Shown here one piece after another: positions 44,012-59,000 of a stretch of 64,000 bases of DNA; within the stretch, counting starts at the first letter, position 1, and the number at the start of each line of letters is the position of its first letter. Made by a program: the position numbers and the translations under genes. The notes under the pieces are model-generated. The model was not told the origin of the DNA and ran no database searches. It saw only the letters and a list, made by a program, of their open reading frames with translations. The stretch comes from Romanomermis culicivorax (Eukaryota; Nematoda; Enoplea; Mermithida; Mermithidae): NCBI GenBank assembly GCA_963922205.1, contig CAWUHX010000028.1:868001-932000 (forward strand), written 5' to 3'.

Positions 44012-47000
44012 GTCAGCTCAGGACTTTTAATTGGACCATGTGATCGTACTGATTTTCTAAATTCATACTTTGTCTCTTTTCCAATTTAAACTTTTATTTT
44101 TGAAACAGGTCATTGCGCATTTGGTAACAAATTCATGCCGTCAACTTTGACCGTTGATTTCGAAGCATTGAATTCGAATTACACGACCACTCGGTCTTCA
44201 AACGACGTGGACCTATTTATGCATATTTTTAAAGGAACGTGCGAAAATTTTAAAATGTCGTTCGTTAAAACGCCCGACTTTTGCCGCAGCGACAAGTACG
44301 AAAAACCGCCAAGAATCATGGGTGAAGGGTTCGTCATTCTTCAAACTTCAACTTTGGGTGAATAAGTTGTATATTTATAATCATGATCCAGATTCTAATA
44401 ACCAGTGAGCAGTGCCTACTAGATAATTCTGCCTGATAACAGTACATAGATAGGATTTTTCTCCATTGTCAGAATGTAAGTGTGATATCAGGTACCACTG
44501 CGAACAGTTTTTTATGTTCTTGGAATACTGTAGAACAGACCACCCCATAGGGAGAGGTATGAGGGGGGGTATTTATTACTCCCACCTAACGTCCTAAAAA
44601 TTGATCACTGGTAGCCTAATTCTGAGACAAAATCACATGTTTAGTGGACATTTAGCTACACTACCCGAGAAAATTTTTAACCTTACCCCTACCTTAAAAA
44701 TCTGACCTTGGGGACCTCTGCTGTAGAATCATTTTTTGTGTCCTTTAGTGACAATTAGTGACACTGAAACTCTGAGATCTGAGGACAAGGCCCAAAATTT
44801 TACGGGGGATCATTGAATCGAAGGAAGAATTTTTTGTTTCTTCCGCCCAAGAAGTCATATAAACGGTTAAAAAATATTAATTTTTATCTAAAAACACGAA
44901 AATATGCATTTATAGCGCCAATACCGAGAAAATTACGAGCGAAAACACTGCGGTTATTCACTGCAACCCGCATTTCTGGAAAAAGAGTCATGGTTGAGGA
45001 GGATGGCTGAGAGGAAATCCTGTTGACTATTTTTTATTCAAAAATGACCATTTTTTACTCGAAAATTGGCCTTTTTCCGAATTTTTTCCACCAAAAGCAT
45101 ATATATGGGTTTCAGTTAGCCCGTTTCTGCCATATGGCCTACGATTTCCAGGGGTTCTTATCACATTTCCTGCAATTACATGTATGCTTTCGACAGTTAT
45201 CGATATTGACTTTGTTACTAGCGGAAGTAGAGAAAGCATATGGCTTTTTTACATTTTCATGTCTTTCCTCCATTAAACCACGCTATTCGTTTATTCTTGT
45301 CAATTTAAGGTTTCTATCACTACCAAGACGAAGTAGCTATTGTCCCGCTCGATCGACGACGCTTACACTACGTAACCGACGATGTGCAGGCCGCATGGGG
45401 CACGAACGTCTCTTTGGGCAAAGGCACAGTCATAAGCTACGGACCCTGGGCCGACGTTCAGCGTTTGAAAGCGTTCAAATTTTTCTTCCCCGAAGATTTT
45501 CAAGTGTGGCCGATGACGCCGCGACCAGGACCGGGCAAAAAACGGTTGTTCACGAAATACGAATTGAAGGTCAATTTATTGAGTGACGCGACTTTGGATT
45601 TGCTCTTTATGAGAAGCGATGTTCCAAATGCGATTCATATTAATTTTGTTAAAGGTAGCGCTAACACTGGTGGAAAATTTAGAGAATTAATGATTATTTC
45701 ACAATCTTGAATTGTGCTTCCTGTATAACTTTTTTTGCTGTTGCGCTTTTCTTCGCCAAAAAAAATTACGCTTTGTATTTCCTGTTTTTCATCAATTTTC
45801 TTCTTTTTTAAGGATCTTGGGCAGAAGTCGTCCTGCCTTGGCGCATTGACGAAAACGGTTGTGCTACTCAAATTCAAGGACAATTATTGATGTTCGACAG
45901 TTCTACCAGCTTGGAATATCGGCATTTCTTATCAGGCGAAACTTTATCATTCAGCGCAATTTTGGGCTATCCGCGCGCCTGGTTCGAACATCATTGTTGG
46001 GAGTTTTTGATCAAAATATCCAAAGCTCGATTGAAGTTCTTATACGCCCATAAATCATTTTTGCAAGATTTGATCAATGAGTGGATTAAAGATAGCGATT
46101 ACGATGATCCGAATTGTTTCGTACCATATACATATGTATTTGACGTGAAAATCGACGATTTCGAATTAACATTATTGTGTAACGACAAAAATTGGATCGA
46201 CACTTCATCGCAGGCAGAAGAAAACTGTTATATTGGATTAAAAGTTAGTTAATTTCCGTCAGGGTAAAAATATGTAGCATATTCCCCAGTGAATCCTTCA
46301 CTAAAAAATAAATATCCATGTCCGCCATTTTATTTTTTCAAATTCAGAGAAATTTCATGGGAGCATGAACTGGGAACATGAAGGACTCAATTTGGGCATT
46401 CTGGATAAATAATAAGCTGGACAAATATATGTCGAGAAGGGCGCCAAAAATTTGGAATTTCGTCTATTCTAGAATATTTTTTAAGCGTTGCTGTCCGTTG
46501 CTCTTACAGATTAATGATTTCTCTACTTTCTTGGTCGCTCAGAGTAGTCAAGCTTTTGATATTTTTAGATTTTCACGACAATTCAAAAATTGTATATTAT
46601 TTTAAATTGTGAAAAGGAAAAAATTAACTCCAGTGTTTCTTTTCAAAAAACCTCTATGACGAGTTTAAGTTTTGCTTTTTATTTAGGGCGAAAATCTGGT
46701 TTTCAATTCCTCTTTGCCTTTTGTGAAATTTTACCAGAGCGTCTACGATTTGAAAAATTATTTGACATGCGAAAACTTAAGAGCGAAATTCTACTTGCCC
46801 GACCAACATTTGCTCAAACACGATTTGCAAGCTTTGTACGAAAGTTCACTCGTTCAAAATCACGGTTGTACACTTAAACAAGATTTGTGGAGCAATGCAG
46901 CCAAAGGCGCCGACGGTTGGTTCGACTGTTGGGCCGCGCCGACGGTTTCCTTGAGCATATCATACGTGTATCATTCTATGCTAAAAGGGTGAGATCAAGA

Positions 47001-50000
47001 TTACTGGACTGCCATAGGAGGAGTGTAATTCCATGTTTCCCCGCAACTCTTACTACATACGCCGGAACAGCAGTGAAAAAGCGCGATTCAGACAGAATAT
47101 CAAATATTCCGATAAAATTTTCACGTCTGTCATTTTCAGAATATTTTGATCTTTCACCTGTATATCACTGTTATTTTATAAGCGTTAGCTTATTTAGTAA
47201 CACTGAAATCGAAATGTCCCTTTTATACATTTCGTAAATAAAATATTGCTATGTGTATACAATATAATTATCATAATGTTTATATTAGGAAAGAGCAGAA
47301 TAAACCGATCTCACAATTGTATTCCGTTAATCATAAAACAGTCGATTTATCATCAATGGATCCGGATTTAATGACTATCGACATTGAACTTGGATCATCG
47401 GTCGTATTTTTATCTGCTGCGATGATAAAATTCATTTTCATCATGAAAGGCAATTATTTGGGCGAATGTAACAAATTTACCGATATTCAGTTACACTCCC
47501 ATGCTACGGTGAAGCAAATGTTCGGCCAATTTTTGGGCATGACTGAAATCTCGAAAAATACATTGGACGACCGGAAAAAGAAAACAAACGCTGGTATGAC
47601 AGCGGCTATTGAAGAACTCGATTTGAGAAATTTTAGGCCATTTAACGTCAAACTTTCTCTGACCTTGCACGATGTACAAGGTCACGTTTTGACGCAAGGA
47701 TTAAAATCGGATTCACATTGTCCCGTCGTGTTCACAGGTAATAGTCGTGCTACAGTCTGCATTATTTTGATTAGTAACACGCGTAAGAAGTTCTCATCAT
47801 CTAATGTATTGTCGAAATGTTTCCGACTCCTATCAGAACAGCTAGATTTTCATTTAATCTACTTTACCGTTTCATCCGTAAGGCCGCATTCACATTTCAC
47901 GGCACGTACATATAAACGGCAACCATGATAAATCAAATTTCGGTGCACGTGAGTTGCTATCAATCATGTTGAACGTCAACTTTTTGACGCGTAATCTGTT
48001 TCGTCACGGCCGCCGTAGCTGTGACGCGAAGTATAAATGCAGTCTAACTGAAAATCGAACTACACTATACAAGATGATCTCAAAACGGCCCTCCTAAAAT
48101 TGCTGCCTCACAGTAACCAAAGTGGATCTGAGGTTTGCGTTCAATAGTAACATTACTCTTGCATCATGTTTCGAAATTCGCATCCCGGTTGACCTAACTC
48201 AATGCGAACCCCTCATGTCTGTGATTTATCAAAGATTATTTCTTGAGAGATTACAGAAAATGCTGAGAAATACTGTTGCAGGGTCCAGTTCTCAATGAAG
48301 AACGCTGAACATATATGCACATAGAGGGGGATAAACCTCCTTACCTGAGACCCTGGCCACCCCCTGGCCCAAAAAAATCGTCAAACACCCCCTGAACTTT
48401 TTCCAAGACAGCTTTTTTGATGATTTTTGTGCATATTTTGTACGAAAAACAGGCTTGCAGAACTTTTTTTTGTTTTTTTGCTTGCCTAAGCCCATATCCC
48501 CTGGATAAAAAGTCCAAAGACCGCCCCCTGGAAAATTCTTGCCTTGCATGTCTGACGCCGAATCAAATAATTATGTATGAAGATTTGATTTTGACTAGTT
48601 TTTAGGAAATTCCGAGTCCTTGTGCAACTCTCAGCTGGAAAACTTTTGCTCATAATTATCAAAATTATGATTGTAAATCAGAAATCAGAAATAGTCCGTT
48701 CAGTTTTTAGCTTCAGAGTAAACAAACAAATAAATAAAATTCTTATGATATTCGGCAGAAATGCATGTCACATCAGCCTGGAAGTTTTTTGCTTACTTAA
48801 CTAATCTAGCAATTTTTGACTAAAAACTCACTATAAAAGTTTTGATTTTGATGACAGTGTGGATTTAATTGTGATTTTTCAATTCGGAAGGATTTGCAAG
48901 ATATAAACAAACCATATTGAATTTCTAAACACACAGGTTCAACGTAATAAATTGAGTGGAAAACTTCCTCAGCGCTAGAACTTTCAAATCAAAAGAATCC
49001 ATTGTAAGATCAAGGAATCTTGTATCAACGAACCTTAATTTTGTATTAATAATTAGCTAAGAATAAATAAATTGTAGAATAAATTGTAGTGTAATTTTTA
49101 CTTTTCGTAATAGCCAGTGGTGGGAGTTTTATTTCACAAATCGAAAGCAGTCTCTCAGGGTTCGTTATCATACGTCATTTTCAATTGAACATCGTGATAT
49201 AAAAATGCAACCAAAGCGATAGGACACTGATGACCATGTATCGTAATGCCAACACAATCTGAAAGGCGGTCGTGCACGCATTTTTTACTATTTGCATGAG
49301 TACTTTATGTTTTTCAGAGGCTGATCTGATAAAGATGGACTATAGCATGATGAGTAGCAATGAAGATGGACTATAACATGATGAGTAGCAAATAGCAATG
49401 ATGTTCAAATATAGACTTTCGACCAGGATTTTTTTGTACATGACGTATTTGCACATGTACAAACGGCAGCCAATATTTCATTTGTACAATTTGTACATAG
49501 CAAAAATATGTATAAATAAGTAACCTGTGTTCCTCTACGTCAAGGCCAAAGATTAATAACCAAATCAGTATAATTTTCCAATTTTATTTATAACTACGAG
49601 AAAATTTTTTTTGTTTATTGACATTTGGCGACGCCGGAAAATCAATTTTCCAAAAATTTATGTAAAGAATTAAATTCGAACTTTGTGTTCAAAGCACTGT
49701 TTTTTCTGCACAGTGCGGACTTTTTAGGCTTCGTGCAGAATTTTTTGGTGATTTCTGCACTGGTGCAGAATTTTTTGAGTCGTGTATTTGATCACATCAG
49801 ATACAGAAAAGATGCATTCTGGTGCATTTTAGAAGGTCATAAAATTTCAAATTTTTCCTCAATTTTAATGAATTAAAATCTCTAAAAACGCAATAAGATT
49901 TGAAAAAGCTGAAAAATACATAAATTAAGCGTCTAAGAGCATTTTTAAGCGAAAAACGAATTCGGGAAAATGAGGAAACAAACTTTAACCCCTTCCCCCG

Positions 50001-53000
50001 TTTGGGGAGAAGGCCCGGTGAAAAACAGTGGTAACAGGAGAAAACCGCAGTGCAGAAATTTTTTTTTGACTTTTCTGCACTGAGCAGATAGCCCGGTGCA
50101 GAAAAGAAACACTGGTTCAAAGTCGTAATTTCTAGGATTTCATTATTTGAAAAATTTTAAAACCAGTAATTTAGTCGTTAACTCTCATGAACATGGCCGA
50201 AAAGTCCGGATTGATTTTACGTTAAAAGAGAAATAATCGCTTCGAAAAGTTTAGAGACTTGACATATTGATCTTTCTCAAAAAAGGTTTCAAGGAAAGAC
50301 TGCGAAACTTTATTAAATATCAAAATAAAATATTGAAGATTACCACACATTAAAGATAAAACTTGAGATAATACGTTTGAGATGATGAAAACTATTATAC
50401 ATTAAATGATAGGTGAAGCTAGACATTCTGAAAGCCGCGTCTGAGCTAACTAATACATGTGAATGATTATTAAAGTTATAACCGGCATGAACTTCTAAAA
50501 TGCACCAAAATGCATATTTTATGTACTTTATCCCCAAGATTTTCTTCCCTAAATGGGGAAAGAGCCGTTTGTATATGTAAAAATGACCACCTCAATTTCG
50601 TTTGCCCCCAAAAATTTTCATTTGCCTCCGGCAAAAAAACATAGCTTTCGACATGTAGGAAGTGGGTTTAAAAAATTTGAATTTTTCCGAAAAGATCTAT
50701 TGTGGACTGGATAAACTAAAAGATTATCAGTGCCGTGATTCCCACTTCAGGTAATGGTTTGAAATTGACTCTTTGTGTTGTGGATTGGCTGGCACACAAA
50801 CACATAACTTATTCCAAAATTTTATACAGAAAAAAACCTGGGTATTTCTCCCAAAAAATCCTGTGAAACCTGAGAAATTCAGGGTATTTGGCTTTAGAGG
50901 ATTTGTATGAACCCTGTCACTACCCAACTATCGGAGTTGTTACAGGTATGAGTAGGCTTACGTTGAAATGACCAAATACTGAGCTGTATTACTTAGGAAA
51001 TGCTGCGGTCAGTTGACTTCTTCTCTGAACTCCGTACACTGGGGATCTGGTATAATTTCGTCGATATTCGGGATTTTATTCGCTCTTTCATGATATGCTA
51101 TAGCAACTGTCCGTATTTCAGATCAATTTGTATTCGAATTGGACAAAAATTTTGACGAATGTTTGATCCAATTGTCGATTGCGCCCGTTTTACTTCACAA
51201 TGTAAATCCAAATTCCGAAGATTCGAATCGTCCTCCGTCCACGAAAAAATTATTCGTCGAGGAAGGGCGTTTAATATTGACTTCATTTCAAATGAGGTGT
51301 TGTCTTTTAAGCTTATTGAAGTTTAGTTTAAAGTTCAAAAGTGTCGATGATAGAAAACGTTCTGGATTGCTTTCATCAAATTGACCGAAGTATACAGTTT
51401 TTTAATAATGTCAAAAACTTATGTTCGACATTCCTTTGCATACGACCTGAGATTTTTATGTTAAGACCTCCTTATCATTTGTCAAGTTTGATGTCTGACA
51501 GACGCTATGAATGTTATTACCCACCAGCAGCCGGTTCCGAGGAAACTCTTAAGTCGAATTCAGATCAAAAGTCGACTCCCAAAGTTGGCTTAAAAAGTGA
51601 CTTTGGCAATCCATCGATTGCATACATGTGCATGGTACCAGTTTCAGGCCGGGAATAAATCCCAAAATCGTTGGGTAGCAAATTTTTTTCTTAATTTTTT
51701 TATTAGTACAGTTAATTTAGGATACCAACATGGTGTTCAGTTATTTATACTGACTGGAACTTTTAATGTTCAGTGTAAATATCGATTTGTCAATAATGGA
51801 GCAAAGAAATTTTGTTGCAAAGAAACCACTCATATATGCACACAGGGTATGAATTTACCCTACCCTAAAAATTTGGTAGAAGTTTACTATAGGCCGAAAA
51901 TTTGGCAAAATTTTACTATAGGCCAAAAATTTGGCAAAGTGAAATGTAACAAACATTTTGAAAAGATTACATTATAAAAAAAGATCAATTTAAAACATAC
52001 TTTATGAATAATGTCAGCAAACAACTTTGTTGAGTAATTATTTATACAAAAAGCAATAAAATTTTATTTTAAAGTGAAAAATTACTAAGGGACCAATTTT
52101 GGTCACTTTCTATACCCTGGGAACCATGACCGTGGGCATATATGCAACCACTGATTGTACAGCTGAAGACTGGTTGGCCAGAATTGAGTGACGGTAAATC
52201 CCTGACCTAAGGCCCAGCCCGGGGATAATCCCCGGGCTCTCGCCCCTATGCGCATGTATGATCGATTGTGAAACGGGCTTTGAAAAGTCGACTTTCCTCC
52301 AAAATTAACTTTATTAAGTCAATTATTTTAGCTTGGGGGAGAGGAGTCTAAAATACTGACTTGAATTCATTTTGTCATATTTTCTGCGTTTTTTGCTTCA
52401 ATGACTTGAAAATAACATATTTGCTGGTCTGGGGGGTTGGGTATATGGTTGGCCAAGTTGCGGGGGGGGGGGACCGCCCCCAACACCCAATTATAGGTAA
52501 TGTTTACAAAGTCAGCTAAAGGGCACTTTTGTGAATCCGGCTTAAGAAATTGACTCTAAAGTCAACCGTAAAGTCGACTTTGTTGGAGTTGACGAAGTTG
52601 TTCTTTTCTGTTGAACTTTTTATTCTGTACTAAAATGAGGTAATTTTTCATTGCTTGCGTTGAGAAAAAACGTGTTCACTCAGAGCATCATTTCTCGTTA
52701 TGTATGTTGATTATAAAATTAGGTGTCTCGCTTCAGTTTGAAACAATCATTAATAGATCATTTTTAGAATTTTGTTTTTATGAATTAGATAGTTATATCA
52801 CAGAGCTTTTTTAGGGGCCACGGACTTTATTCTCCAGAAGGTTTACCTGTAGACGCTCCCACGACTGAATACGCATGGATGATAGAATTTTTGATTGGCC
52901 GAATCGAAGGCACGCTAACTATGCCTCAATTAACCCATGTTATTTCTGCAGCTAAAATGTTTCTTGATCACTTGATCAACAACGAAGATTCGCTGATTTA

Positions 53001-56000
53001 TCCCAAAAATTTGGACCTATGTCATCATATGTGCCCGCGATTATTCTGCGCTCAAAAATGCCGCCATACTTTCCCATCTAGACATACAGATAGTGAACAA
53101 GAAGAAAGCAAAAGAAGACAAGCTGGAGTCGGTTGTTCGTTGGAAAGCGACTTAAAGTATAAAATGTTTCGATTTTCGGCCGATGATGTGAATATTTTTG
53201 TAGTGGATGGTAATACGGCTCTTCATCTCAAGGCTAAACCTATACGTTTTTCCATGTGCACTGAACATTTATCGGGAGGTGAAGAAGGTAAGTTTTAAAT
53301 CAAAGTTCATGAATCCTGGGTACATACAAAGTCAGGAGACTAATTACCTGATTTTGCTAAAAGTACGTTTAAAATTTTTTGTTTGTTGTTTACACCAGTC
53401 AGTTTCATACCACAGCACATATTGATCATCAATTTAAAGTTTTCATCTCATTAGATGGCAAATAGCAACACTGAACCTTACAGGCTACATTTCTTTTAGG
53501 TGGATGCCTTAATATCGGCTCGCTAAAGATCTCACAATTTATTCGTTATGATACTCAGTTTTCCAACGCGAATGGCCCGGCGTCATCGCAAAATGTATGG
53601 GTCGAATGTGGATTGGTTGAATTAAATTTTCCTACTATTCAAATTATATCGCCTTGGACAGAGAAGGTTTCAAACGAAAGGGCAATGTATCAAAAATTCC
53701 ACGACAGTCGAACACATCGATTATGGTTTATTCAGTCGAAAAATTTAAGGTTAGTTTGGTACCTTAAATGGAATTCACTCTGATTGAATTCTATTCAAAA
53801 GATTTTCTGAAAAGCTCTTCTTAATTGGTTGAATCCGAAATATCCGACTAAAATTCTTTCGTGTTTTATTTTGGTTTTTTTGCGTTTTAAAAATTCATCC
53901 TTATAATTTTGTTTAAAGATCAACTTTGATGCCGTACGTATGTGGATGTCGAGGAAATTGCATGTTTTATGGTTCGAACGCCAACGGCCATCACTTTGAT
54001 GTCGGAAATATTCACCAGGAAATGAATAACGATCAGAAAAAGTCGATCACTTTAGCTGCTTACAACATTCTGTCTACTGTAAGCGATATGGGCAGCGAAC
54101 CTTCAACGTCGAACGTTGCTTCTAAAACGACTCTATCATCTGCGTTCGGTAGAAGCTTACTGCGAACAGGAGAAGCAGCCTTACGTTTATTCAACGATAG
54201 ATCTTCCTGTTCATCCAATGTTTATAGCATCACTGCTGCTGCTACGTCCGGCATGAGTTCAAAAATGAGCACCTCGACGAACGAAGTTGTACGAATTTCT
54301 CCTGAATCTGGTACAGTCAAAACAAAAGTGTATTCTGTAATCCTTTTTTGATAATCGTTTATAACGTTTGTCGAATATTCAAAGTGTCCTGGCGTAGACT
54401 ATAGGTTTTGATACATAAACCACTGAAGTCCGTGCTTGTTACCGAAAATGTCAGGCATGACTCCTAATTTGTACACTTTATGTTTTCACGTCGCGTTGTA
54501 ATAATTTACAGGCGACAAATTTTTCGATTCTCAAGACAAAATGAATGCCCGACGGAGATCTTCTGCCATTACTGCCGAATCGGATAACTTGTCTTTTTCT
54601 TCGACTCTGACTAGCAGACCCGTTGTTGCCACGAGTGCTTCTGGCATCGGAATAACGCCGTCCGGATCGGTTGAAGAATCGAGTTTAGACTTCCGCGAAG
54701 AAATGAGTCGTCCCATAACGACATCTACTATGCTGATGGAAAGTTATCGCAAATTTTTGCCGCTATATTCTCTGGTGATAGATGGTGAATTAGCACGATT
54801 AGAGGGCAGTTGTCGAGGAAATTACACCCAGATTGTCAATAAAATTTTTTCTGATACTCCAGAAAAAATTGGCGCTATTCCCAAATTGGCGTTATTGCGA
54901 GAAGGTAGTCTTTTACATATGTCTTAAGGCCCTGTCATCTCCGCATACCTGTACTTGGGGGGGCTGGGGGGGACCCCCCCACAACTTGGCCAACCCTGTA
55001 CCCAAAATCATTTACCCCCCCCCCCCCAACCCTCCCCCCAGTTTGGAAAAAATTGAAAAAATTTGCAAAAAGGTGTATGTTTTTTGGCCTTTTTTGGGAA
55101 AAATTTCGACTTTTTTCTACCCCCCCCCCCCCAAAATTTCGGATTTACCCCCCCCCCCCCAAATAGTCGGAGGTCTTACAGGTATGCTTCACCGCGGGGT
55201 ACCGCGCGACGTCGCTTGTCCTATTTATACTGAAAAGCGGCGCCGTGCGGTGCCGCGTGGGAAGTATGAATAGGTTTTTCTAATTTTTGGGGCGCCACGC
55301 GGTGCCGTTTTTAAAGTTCAACTCAAACGAAATTTCCAAACAACTCATGTGTTATAAAGCTGTAATATATTGTTGCTATAACATATTGATGCATACTATA
55401 ACATCTGTACATGCAGTTCAATCATATTTTTATATGAATTGTGAATTATATTATTTTATCATGCCTCTCAATCATGCATGCACAGCATAGAAATTATGTG
55501 GAGACTCAGCCAGTGCAGGGGGTGGAATATAAATTTTTTTTCGTCCGTTATAACGAAAAGAAAGATCGTCTAACATCCAAGCAGCATATTTTTCAACCTA
55601 TATTAGCCGAATATGTGAAATTATTTGCTTGGACAGCATTTTTTAAAGTTTTAACGCTACTTCTTTGAATCAGGTATGCTTCGTTTAGAGAACGCTCAAC
55701 TACGGTATCATTTTCATTCCTATGATGAGTTTCTCTTCTGTCTTGATCATTTTTTTCGTTCGTCATCTTCTCAATCATTGCTGGGGGTCAGTACCCCCAA
55801 ACCTCCCTTCACGTGCATCTATGCTACATTCGGAAAAAATTCATCCCACTTTCTGAAAAATCCATGCTTGACAAGTTATGAATATGCACTCAGAAATTTT
55901 CTCAGTGAAGTTTTTCCTGTAATTTTATCCCAGAGGTATTATTAATGGCGTTTTCAGAAATAGATTTTCACGAGGATTGGAAATACGTATAGTTCGTTTT

Positions 56001-59000
56001 TATAAAATGTTTGTAAATCGAAAATGGACAAAAAATGAACCGCCATCAAAGTTGTTTACACAAACCGTTTACTATTGGATTTTTGGCGTAAAAAATCGTG
56101 AGGATCAGTTGAGCAGACTTTGTTAATTATAGAAATGTAAAATGATACTTGCTTTCCACTTTTTTATTCACAAGCATTTCCAGAAAAAGTGGTTAAAGGT
56201 TCTGTTGTGATCACAAAATTTACAATGGAGATATGAATGTGGAAAAATTATTAACACGCAAAGTAGGTGTAAACACGTTTCCACGGCCTGATGTCGTCTT
56301 AACTATAAGCCAAGTGCAATTAGCAGTTCCAAAAACGATAAAACACAACAGTGCTTGCAAATTTTTCGAGAACCTTTTTATTCAGAGAGCAAAGTCCGAA
56401 AGTAAAAAAGCGGCGCCATGCGGTAACTCGCGGTGAAGTATAACAGGGCCTTTAAAGTCCTAAAAAATCCTTGTTTCTGGCCTTTGAAGATCATTGCTTC
56501 TCGATTACTGAATGCTATGCTTCAATTTATACTTCCTTTTCTCATTTCACTTCATCGTTATAGAACGTTGTTTTTTATTTCTTGATTGGGCATCTCTATT
56601 TCATTTCAGGTCTTTTACGCGAAAAATCTTACTACAAACCACATGATGATACAAAAAACGTTTTTTCGGCCATTTTTGACCAACAACAATTCGAAGCGAC
56701 TGCGGGTAGTAATGCTAATTTCATGTCCAATACAAAAACTTCGATCGAAATATGCATCGATGTGAATATATCAATTTTCGTAACACCGTTGAGCGTAGAA
56801 ATTTCAGAAGAGTTGATGAAAAAGGCGAATTTCGCTGGATCCCGACCACATCCCAGCCGCCTGGTGCACGATCTGTTAGCTTCTTGCTCATTGAGACAGC
56901 ACGAACAGGCGGTGATTAATACGTCAGAACTAATGTCGATTGTAAAAGTAAACAAGCAGATCAAAAAAAGGTTGATTAATGCAAGTATAGCTTACTGCGA
57001 AAGTCAATGCGTAATGCCTATCACAAAATTATTTGAGTTACTATACCTGTATTCGATTTCCCGTACGTTTTTTAAAAACATGTAGTATATTTCTTCATGG
57101 ACATAAATCTTTTTCAAATGTCGCAAATTCACCTTTTTAGGATATGAAAGCCTCTTCGAACACGTCGTCGTTAAGACGTCATCTGCTCTCAGTTTTGCGA
57201 TTTAGAATTAATGTTCCGTCTATCGACATTTGTATTTTACAATGCGGTATTTCGGAGAAATGCACATCCGACGAAAAATTGGCCAGAAACGAAGGTCACC
57301 TTCTGACGCCAACATCATGCGCCCTGGTTCATAGCAAGGATATAGTCATGGACGTTTGTTTTCAAACGAATTCGATGAAAATGCCTAAGGACAGGGGTCC
57401 TAAAAATATATTAGGTATGTAAGGTGACTATGTATACTACAATTTGGTGTAAGAATTTGTTCAGGGCAACAAATTATAATGTACACATCAAGTGTTAATC
57501 CGTCTTTCCGAACGAGATACCTAAACTTATTACTAGATTTTTCTCCTTGAATAAATCGGAGAATTTAAGTTTCTGATGAAGATGAATATTGAAACAAAAC
57601 CTGTTTTGTGTCAAACTTCGCCTCTCATTCGACTGACATAAATTGCATGTCCTGCTATGAAATTTTTGGATACGAAACTGACACGTGAGGAAAACGCCTG
57701 AATAAATAGCTCATTATTGCTCGGTCTTTTAGTTTAGTCCGATTTATGTAGTACTTAATGGCCTGATTTGACTGCTCTCGTTAGGCAAAAACGAAAACAA
57801 CGCGCTGGCAACCTAAAAAGTAGCAAAGGCACTATGGCCTAATTATGTTTTACGAAGTTTAGGAAAGCAACCGACACTAGAAATAGAAATTCATAACTTT
57901 ATTGCATACTTCGTCAGATAATCTATTTTTTTAAGTTCTCAATTGGAATTATAATAGATTAGTAAAAGCAACCTAATTCGGTATTTTTTCACCCCTTCGA
58001 GTTTTGTATACGGAATTTAGCAAAAATTAAGACTATATTTAAAACCTGAATCTTTGGATACGTGTCGCCTTCAGTAAAGCCCAAAATGATATTTTTACTG
58101 GTTAATTTTATAACATACATGCACATAGGGGGTAGGGGGGGTAAACTCCCATACCTGAGACCCAGGCCACCCCCACCCTTACCAAAAAAATCGTCAAACA
58201 CCCCTACCTGAACTTTTTCCAGGACAGATTTTTTCATAATTTTTGTGCATATTTTGTATGAAAAACAGGCTTGCAGAACTTTTTTTTCTTCTTTTTTTTG
58301 CTCACCCCCCCTCCCGACCCCTAAGGGAAAAAATTCCATGGACCCTCACCCCCTGGAAAATTCTTGGCGTGCATGTCTGGTTGGATCCAGTCTAGTTTTA
58401 ATACTTTCTTGTAGTTCTTGTCTAAAAAATTGAACTGGTGGGCATTCACAGAATGTATGTAAAATATCATCCTCTGCTAATTCACAGAACTGGCATACTG
58501 CTGAATCTCTGATTTTATATTTGGTCAGTAGCCTGGGAGTTATCAAAATGTTATGTAGGATTTTAGATTGGAATTGTTTATAATTATTCGCAATTACCAT
58601 CTTTTTAAATATTTTCCAAACTTGTTCAAATTCTGCTCTCGTTTCTAGTTCGCAAGAAAAAACGTCAACCGAAAAACGAATATCTGTCCGTGAAAGCTGA
58701 CTTAGATACCGTGTGTTTCCAAGTGATTCAGCTGGAGGATCCGTACTCGCCTGTCATTGGCATACCCAGGAATGCCTCCATTGTTCCATTCGACGCTAAC
58801 TTTCATCGTTGGAAGTTTCTAACGCCATCCTCTTCCCCGGATGAAAATTCGAACATTACGGCATGCTGCGTTTCTGAAGGCTGTCTGAAGTCGTTGCGTT
58901 GTCAAGCGAATTTGTATCCCAACTTTTTGTTTCATCGAGACGTCGACCAAATCTTAGCCGCTTGCGAAAATGTAAAACTAAAAGAGGAAGAGATGCAGAA

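Larger units (their letters stand above)
54927..56451. mobile_element. 1.5-kb Harbinger-like element in BLTP1 intron 11
   Basis: AGGCCCTGT and ACAGGGCCT are perfect 9-bp inverted ends, flanked by TTA (54924-54926 and 56452-56454). GC-rich subterminal words GCGGTGCCGCG and GCGGCGCCATGCGG occur near both ends, as in the 22-kb MITE. It has been entered by a family D element (54943-55187) and a family A MITE (about 55987-56190). No transposase found. Confidence 0.78.

Noticed and set aside
47870..48060. Harbinger-like element with AGGCCGCATTCAC and AAATGCAGTCT ends
   Set aside because: The inverted match is short and imperfect and the flanking trinucleotides do not agree, so it is not listed as a feature.
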